Assembly: GCF_964019385.1 (NCBI RefSeq)
Contig: NC_088644.1
Coordinates: forward strand, 36,257,706 to 36,321,705
Origin: Sycon ciliatum
Taxonomy: Eukaryota; Porifera; Calcarea; Leucosolenida; Sycettidae
Length of the DNA: 64,000 nt
Direction of reading: 5' to 3'
Positions 56,975-64,000 of the stretch are shown piece by piece. Under the pieces are notes generated by a model. It ran no database searches and had not been told where the DNA came from. It saw only the letters and a program-made list of their open reading frames with translations. Numbering within the stretch: the stretch's first letter is position 1; each line of letters opens with the position of its first letter. The translations under genes were made by a program, and so were the position numbers.

Positions 56975-57405
56975 GGCTGTGTTTACATGAGGCGTTTCAA
57001 CCCGGGTTGAGTTCGACCCGGGTCAGATTTCAACCCGCCATGTGCACAAAGTGAATGGCGCGTTTACATGACGCATTGCGCTTGACCCGGGTTGAAATTT
57101 CGCCCCGGGTTGATTTCAACCCTCCCCCCAAGGGGAGGGTTGAAACCAACCCGGGTCAAGAAAATCGTACAAACGTACTTCTGTGCGTATCTCGCGCCAG
57201 GTTTGAACAGCACTGCAGATGCAAATTTCGCGCGAACGGATTCACGTGACCATGCAGGACTGTAGAAGTGGACTTTTGGCGGCATATCAGTATTTGACCC
57301 GGGTCAACTGTCTTCATGTAAACGCTCACCTCTTTTGTCTGTCGTACAGACTTTCAACCCGGGCTGAACTCGACCCGGGTTGAAACTTCTCATGTAAACA
57401 CAGCC
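56975..57405. mobile_element. 431-bp MITE upstream of gene 3
   Basis: The left end GGCTGTGTTTACATGAGGCG(TTTCAACCCGGG) is the inverse of the right end CATGTAAACACAGCC. Inside, GACCCGGGTTGAAA and its complement occur at least ten times in both directions, including a tight palindrome around CCCTCCCCCCAAGGGGAGGG. It ends 355 bases before ATG 57760, so it may lie in or near the gene 3 promoter. Confidence 0.75.
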
Positions 57406-57759
57406 TTAGCACTCGTGACAGTCATTTGTTACAGTGCACGTGCACCTGGTGCATTACTGTATGTACGACATTGTGTACGCAAGCTGTACGGTACCGGTGA
57501 ATCCACACATGGACTGGTGCCGTCAGGCGTCACTGCAGTACGCCAGTAGTACTGGTCTTGCAAGCTTGGTTGATGGCTTTCGCGTTTGAAAGGAACAGAA
57601 ATTTATTTCCATAGACACAGTTCTTTCACTGGAGTTTGTGCATTCGCCCAGGCCCAGTCGAGTTCGTATGTCGCAGCACAGATCCTGAGTCAGTGTCGTC
57701 CTTCACAAACGACCAGTTCGTGTTCAGATTTCGAAGTACGGTAGCCAGGCCGGAGCGCA

Positions 57760-60700
57760 ATGGCCTCGGCCGCGGGTGGCGAGAACGTGGGTTCGGGCAC
57801 CATCGAGGTCCGCGTTGCTGGCAGTACGCTGTTGGTAAATCCTGCGGAAAGGTATTCATTTTACTTCTTGATAGCTTCACAGTGCACTATCATTTACGAT
57901 CTCCATTCTACAATTCAGACTAAAAATGCTGTACTGTCTTTCGAATTATGAAACCAATTTATAACAGAACAATCATGAATGCAGAGTTGCTTGTTCCATG
58001 TACACTAATTATATAATTCTATTTTTGAACTGTACCAGTACGGTATTTAAAATCGGAAAGGCAAATCGAAAAGTAGATGGCCCATATTACAGGTATAAGT
58101 ATATTTTGTGAGAATGGTTGTAGCCCTTCCTAGAGCCTAGTAGAGGAATAGGATCGTTGCACTGGGCCATGGGGCATTTGGTGGGAGGTCTGGAGGTGTG
58201 GCAAGGTGGAACCTTGTTGCAAATAAAATTGAGATATGGTTAAATTAGGTTTAGCCATAGCCATGACTGGTTGCAGTTGGTTATCTGCCAGTGGGAGTAT
58301 TGAACTGTATGAACACAAGACTTTCAAAATACAGTAAAACCTGTCAAGGAGACCACTCGGATAAGGAGACCACTGAAACCAGGACTAAGGGATGCTATTT
58401 CCGTCAAATGACCCTGGATAAGGACACCACCTGGTAACATAGACCACGTTTTGAAGGTCCGTTTAGCGGTCGTCTTAGATAGGTTTCACTGTAACCGCTT
58501 GTTGACTGCCTGGTTATGTTCCCAACAGCAGTGATCTACAATGTAGCGTGACGAAGAACGTATGGCAAGTGATCTAGCCAGACTGGCTGACATGTTCTGA
58601 TTCCTTGTTATCATGGGACTGGTATGTTCCTATTTGAGAGAATACCCAGCCTGGTCACTCTTCGGCATCCTGCTCCTCCTGATCACGGTCTTCACCACCG
58701 ATAACGGTTTGATGCTGGTTATAAACACAATGCGAGGTTTCCCTGTTGCTATACTGCTGTTGATATCCTGATGTTTGCTTTTTGGTTTTGTACAGATGGA
58801 CGAAAACATGCCAGTACTTGCAGAAAGGACTCAATAAACCGGGCGTTGTGTTTGCGTATCGCTCTACGGACTCGAACTACGCATTGGTTAGTGCTGTGTC
58901 AGTGCTGTGTCAGTGCTGGTGGTGATTTGTGTATGCGTACATTGCTGGTGTAAGTTACCGTGTAACATTGTATTTTTTAGGATGTTGGGATGCCGGCTTG
59001 CATCAGCTGGGGTCTGATGCAGGGCTGACCCGGTTGTAAAGCAGACCTAGCTAAGTGCCAGCCACACACACAGCACGTGTTCTTTTGTATTCGTGAACAG
59101 CAGGCATGAAGGTATTATTCAGCGTGAGGTTTGTACAAAGCCTAATGGTTGACTATCTTCCTCCCGTATCCGCCACTGGCGATTGTTGAGTATCATGTGT
59201 GCTATCGACAGGCACATGTACGCTGAGCCTCCTCGATTGTGTTGTGCACTTCACAGATCACTTCAGACAGCGTATGGAAGCATGCACTGGATACTATTGT
59301 GCAGACTGGGCCGACGCGATTTCTGAACTTGAGACTGGCATCGGACGATGCCAAATACGAGGTAGGTTTATGTGTAAGGCCTACGGATACCCGTCATAGC
59401 GACTGGAATAAAAAATGGCATGGCATAGCACAGCTGTCGCCAATCAACTGAGCCCTGCTCCCCATCAGAGTACCCGTGTATAATAATATACATGTATCGG
59501 CAAGGTATTCCTGTGACTTACTTCGAAGTAGATTTTCGGTTTGAGTTACAACGGCAATGAGTGTTGTTCACGACTATCAGTATTCCAATCACAGCATCCT
59601 GGCTTATCTCCTGACGATTGGTCTCATGGCTTGTTCTCGAGTCACTTTGCCTGGCTTTTTATTAGCAGCGGCTACTGCACAATCCAATGTTCCCTCTTCT
59701 TTCATTTTGTTGTTCTTGTGGTGCTGGCTTAGTCATCAACCTCCACTGATGGACAGGGCGCATCTTCAACAGGTTGCTGTAGTAAGCCTGCAGCCAGCAG
59801 CTGTTGTGCACCGCCCGAAGACATTAAGAAATGCTGCCACCCCATAGCCGGGGAGTTCAGCAAGCCGAAGGATGCACGCAGCCTTGTCAGCGATGACTGG
59901 AGCGTGCTGCAACCGCCAGTGTTTACCGGCGATGAATGCTTCAAGTGCGAGAAGATGTTTGACACGGAGAGTCCTGTTGGAGACACTGCACCGCCTAAGG
60001 TGTAAGTTCAGATAACTATTAGGGAACAGACTTGCACAGAACTAGCACCGCTATTGCATGCGGTTGAGACAGTAATGAACTTTGAAGCTTCTATTTAGTG
60101 TGTGTGTGTGTGTGTATGGGGGGGGGGGGGGGGGGTGTGTGTGTGTTATCATCAAGTCTATGTGATGATTAGTTATATTGAATATTGCAACGAAGAACTG
60201 AGAGGACGACTTGTCAGGAACAAGGGAAAGACTGAACAGCAACAAGAGATATGCACTGTCGATTATGGGTACGGAGTACACACATGCATGCATAGTTTGA
60301 GTAGTACGCTGTAAGGTCGTACGCACGTCCATGCAACGAGATGCAGTACCATAATAAGAAACATGAGAGTGCCAGTACCGTAAATTACCTTGATCCGCCC
60401 CCCCCCCCCCCCCCCCGCGCCATGTCGCTTCCCAGCTGGGTTTTCGGCAGGGGGCGGGAATTAGATCAAGGCTGTCAAGTGCAGTACGATGTACAACAAC
60501 GTGGAGGATCAGACTCGATGTGCTGGATTGTGCACATTTTCATCCTGGATTGGCATGTATTGTGTACAGCAGTGCATGCGTCGGATCAACCTCATATTTC
60601 GTTGTATACGCCGAAGTCGCTTCACAAGTAGAAAATCGACAGGGGGCGGGAATTAGAGAGGGGGCGGATCAACGGTACTTTACGGTATGTACGATGTACA

Positions 60701-61183
60701 CGGGTACACCACACACCCATTCTGCTAACTGATAACACAGGGGGGTTGGAATGAGTTCCATCAGTTCAGCATCCCAGCGACCATGCACTGCTCTTTGATA
60801 TTTGTACATTACTGTTCTCCAAAGCACCATAATGAGCATGAGTATGTACTGATCAACAAAATTAATGCTAAAAAACAATGTGGCACATTCCGGTGCTACA
60901 TTCCTGGCTGAGTGATTACTTCCGGTACTTTGCGGCAAAACCGCAGGTTCCTGGGTTCAAGGTCAACATTCTAAAAAAGCAGAATAAAAAAGTTCGAACT
61001 CGTGTAAGTAGGTCAACGGTCTGTGCGATGTACCAAAGTGAAATAAGAGTTGGCCTTTAGCGAAGGTCCCTTGTTTGAGTCCTGGTGACAGTCAACTTTT
61101 TCTTCAGACTCTTTCCCGTTTCAGTCCCTCATTAATATTGGTGTTTATGATGTATTATTATTTGCTAATGTTGCCTCTTGCCC

Positions 61184-61243
<60 letters not shown>

Positions 61244-63827
61244 TGCGTGTGTGTGTGCATGTGTTTACGGATGTATACTGTTTTTACTTGTATTTTCTGC
61301 AGTTCCAACCCAAACCTACCCCAGTACAAGTATGCTGGTGAGGCGCTCAGAGCTTGCCAGCTGCCACTTGGCCCAATCGGTAAGGCAGTCGTGTGCTCCC
61401 ACCCTCCATGCACTGTTGATTGCCCATGGTGTTTTCCTATACACTCTTTATTTGACCATAGGTCCTAAAACTTTCATACTGCATGTAGTGAGTTAATGTA
61501 GGGTACTACGGCTGTAGTTAGCTGATGGTGAGTTGACGGTGTTATAGCTAGATGTGTTCGGCCACCGCTGGTGTAAGCTGTAAACGGTGCATGCCTGCTT
61601 TGTCCTCCATGCCTCCAGGCGGTGGTGTGATTGCAGTTGGTGGAGACGGAGGGTTGCGACAGTGGCAGGTGGTGAACGAAGTCAGCCATAACGGCCATGT
61701 GCCGGATTCTTTCTGGGCAATCAAGTAAGTTGCAGAGTTAGCATGGCGGAGAAACAGATACACTTTGTTTTCTGTCTGGAATTTCACAAGACACTGGAGA
61801 GATGTCGACGTGTGGCACTGTTGAATGAGGAAAACATGTATTTTCTTCGCTTGTCGCTTTACCACACCAGGGAGGTTGCTCATTTCCCATTTGTTGGATA
61901 TGTGGAGGGCTTGTGTCTGATTTTGTGTGAAGAGACGATTTTACACAATAGTACAGTTTTTCTTTGTGTTACTAGAACTGAAATAAGTGAGTTTGACGAA
62001 AGGTCTTGCTGTACCTTTCCCTCTTATTGCGGGTTTTTGACTGGCGAAGGAGAGATACGTTTGCAAAGCTCATTACCGATAAGGAAACACATCCTTCTGT
62101 GGCTGTACTGCTATCTCTTCAAAGTGATACAAGTGTGTCTGTACAGACCGTTAGTCGCAACACTAGCCGTCAAAATTGCTTATGTCTAGCGGCTAGCGGC
62201 TGATAGCCACATGTATTTTTCTTGCACGCTCATGCGATCGAACCCGTACTCTTCATTTCTCTCGTCAATGGTGTCAAACTCTGATGACTGCTTGTTTTTA
62301 ATGTATTCTTGTGTACTCACTTCAGGACTGAAGTCGGTGGTAAAACGCAGTGTAAAGTGTTGCAGTCTGATGCACTGTACGACGACAAGGGTTTCGTACC
62401 AGCGTATCATATCACCGATCACAGTAAGTCATAGTTTTAGGTTCTAGGCAGTATGTACGTCATCGAAATCATGATGATGCATCAGAGTTGCTGCGCTCCA
62501 GATTATGTTTCTTGGGGGATATTTTCGTTCTTCTCTTTCTCTTCGATCACGGATCCTCATGTCTGCTGGGTGTTCGAAGTCTGGACATTTTATGCAAGCT
62601 TGTCTGAGCTCCAAAGGGCCGTGGACGTCTGTACTTTAAATGTAGGCAGTCCACATTGTATCGGAGGTCGACTGGATAGTGTAGTATAGTGCAGGGTCCT
62701 TCGAAATAGTACTGTGTGGGATGGTATGTTATAATATTATGTAATATCCGGTGTACTTTTTTCTGAAGTTTGACTGCTTGGCATCGGCCCATAGTACATG
62801 TATTGCATACTGTGTGCAGCAATTGTTGCCTATGTCCTGATAGTACAACGCGTAATAGCTCCCGAACAGGTCGGCTTGTTGTGTGGTTGTTAATGCCTGT
62901 TTATGGTGTTCTGCTGCTCCTCTTGCATCATACAGTCGTACCACCTGCCTCCATTGAGCTGCTGAAAGCGCTGCCCGGCATTCCGGAAGTGGAGATCACA
63001 GCCAAGTATCCCGTCGTGGAAGGTAACGACTTGTTTGTTTTAGCGCTGTCGTTACGTTGCAACACTGACCGTGGCTGTAGTTTTCCCGGTCAAAAAGGGC
63101 ATTGTTCCCGGCTTGTGTTTTTGCCAAGAGCTTATGAAAGCTGCATGTTGTCAAAAGTTAGTTTTTAGAAAGCACAAGTACATAAAATTATTATGATGCT
63201 GTTGGTATAGGACTGATGACCATATGGGTCAAATGGACTACCTGTTCTTGGAGTTCCTGACCTTGTGTGTTGTCTGTGTTGCTTGCTTCAGTTGATTACC
63301 CCAACACTGGACTGCCGGTGGATGTGCACATGACTGCTTGGAACCCGTGCATTCCGCTGGATCAGAACAGGAGTGGAATACCCATCATCATCTTTGACTT
63401 TGAAATCACCAACAACACTGGAGAGGATGCCCAGGTGTGTGTTGTGTAGGATTTTGAAACACAGCAGCAAACACACACACACACGTACGAATAGTGCATA
63501 CGGATGCATGTAACGATATTGATCATTGGCATCGCAGCAGTAGGGTGCTGCGGTAGTGTATGCATGTGTGTGTGTGTGTGTGTGCATGTGAAAAAAATGA
63601 AAAAGACCAGAAAGTAGGGATTCACTGGCCAGAAAAAGCCACTTCATAGCTGTGTGGTGTAGACCAGGCTGAATAGTGGCGGTCAATTATTCAGCCTTGC
63701 AGGTTGTTGAATGGTGCAATCCCAGCACAAGCTGCTATGGCTTCTGCTGTAGCATCGCTATCATCGCCTCTGGCGATGGGCGTCCAATGGTCCAATGGTG
63801 TGTGTATGCATGCAAGTGACGTGCAAG
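57760..63827 (+). CDS. PB1-like/Cys-rich GH116 glycosidase, gene 3 (N-terminal part; continues past the window)
   Basis: Exons: 57760-57851, 58796-58886, 59257-59361, 59733-60001, 61303-61379, 61619-61724, 62326-62423, 62936-63022, 63292-63434, and a more tentative 63695-63827, which fits in phase (0 to 1) but was placed from splice sites only. About 400 codons. ATG 57760 sits in an AGCGCAATGG context and opens [13 protein letters not shown], two residues longer than gene 2. It encodes the PB1-like segment ([42 protein letters not shown]), the Cys-rich linker ([29 protein letters not shown]) and the GH116 N-terminal beta domain ([23 protein letters not shown]). Exons 2, 5, 6, 7, 8 and 9 have exactly the lengths of those in gene 2. 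The catalytic half is not in the window. Confidence 0.87.
58330..58493. mobile_element. 164-bp Tc1/pogo-like MITE
   Basis: The left end TACAGTAAAACCTGTC and the right end GATAGGTTTCACTGTA are inverted. TA is at both edges. Inside, GGAGACCACT and similar motifs repeat. Intron 1 of gene 3. Confidence 0.65.
59733..60001 (+). other. cysteine-rich linker exon of gene 3
   Basis: Counterpart of 15145-15419 in gene 2. The serine-rich start differs, but the CC, CC, KKCCHP and DECFKCEK cysteines and the IAGEFSKP and TESPVGD segments are retained. Conservation of every cysteine while the flanks drift suggests the cysteines matter. Confidence 0.6.
60119..60136 (+). repeat. poly-G tract inside a (TG)n run
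   Basis: TGTGTGTATGGGG... then TGTGTGTG. It lies in the gene 3 intron after exon 59733-60001. Confidence 0.85.
60376..60687. mobile_element. 312-bp MITE with TACCGTAAA ends
   Basis: TACCGTAAATTACCTTGATCC(GCCCC) on the left and GGGGCGGATCAACGGTACTT(TACGGTA) on the right. AGGGGGCGGGAATTAGA occurs twice inside. A poly-C tract at 60395-60416 follows the left end. Confidence 0.6.
61185..61260 (+). repeat. (TG)n microsatellite
   Basis: Tract of about 25 pure TG units followed by a degenerate part. It ends about 45 bases before the acceptor of exon 61303-61379. Confidence 0.95.
63558..63586 (+). repeat. (TG)n microsatellite
   Basis: Short TG tract in the last complete intron of gene 3; a matching (CA)n lies at 63473-63484. 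Confidence 0.85.
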
Positions 63828-64000
63828 GTGAGCATCTATTGCTTAATTTGTGTGCTGTTCAGCCCGTCAGCACCACATTGTGGTAGGAGCTCACACATAA
63901 TGCAGTCACCTATAACTGGGCCATGTACCAAGCTATTTGTACCTGTACATGCACATACGATCTCGCTAATGTAGATGCATGTGATTGTGTCATATGTTGC

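Noticed and set aside
61040-61110. Possible tRNA gene or SINE (TTGTTTGAGTCCTGG)
   Set aside because: Only a weak B-box; no convincing A-box or stem.

Overview
The window is eukaryotic. Its genes are split into many short exons with GT-AG introns, and the introns are packed with microsatellites, miniature inverted-repeat elements (MITEs) and LTR retrotransposons. No bacterial-style operon, CRISPR array or intact tRNA/rRNA gene was seen. Codon use, short exons and mobile-element types suit a marine or freshwater invertebrate, possibly an early-branching animal such as a sponge. That assignment is a low-confidence inference.

The only host genes I can support are three tandem, same-strand paralogues of a glycoside hydrolase family 116 (GH116, beta-glucosidase / glucosylceramidase-type) protein. 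Gene 1 (438-8561) is the C-terminal half of a gene that begins before the window. Gene 2 (11872-45560) runs from start codon to stop codon over at least 29 exons. Gene 3 (57760-63827) is the N-terminal part of a gene that runs off the right edge. Exon lengths and intron phases match between genes 1 and 2 over the C-terminal half and between genes 2 and 3 over the N-terminal half, so these are whole-gene tandem duplicates. Ahead of the GH116 region, genes 2 and 3 encode a PB1-like segment followed by a cysteine-rich linker, an architecture I do not recognise for GH116 enzymes. The catalytic part carries motifs typical of bacterial GH116 enzymes more than of animal GBA2.

Layout: 1-8561 gene 1 with several MITEs in introns; 8562-11871 intergenic with a nested fold-back element; 11872-45560 gene 2, inflated by an antisense LTR retrotransposon (20321-26838) with an intact gag-pol and an extra internal LTR-like block, by hAT-like and TTAA-flanked palindromic elements, and by long dinucleotide tracts; 45561-57759 intergenic, with two nested TTAA palindromes (46985-48699) and a Ty3/gypsy-type element (50204-56915) that has apparently identical 801-bp LTRs but a frameshifted gag and no integrase core; 57760-64000 gene 3.

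Coordinates were counted by eye, so element edges may be off by a few bases. Exon edges were checked against splice sites and codon phase.
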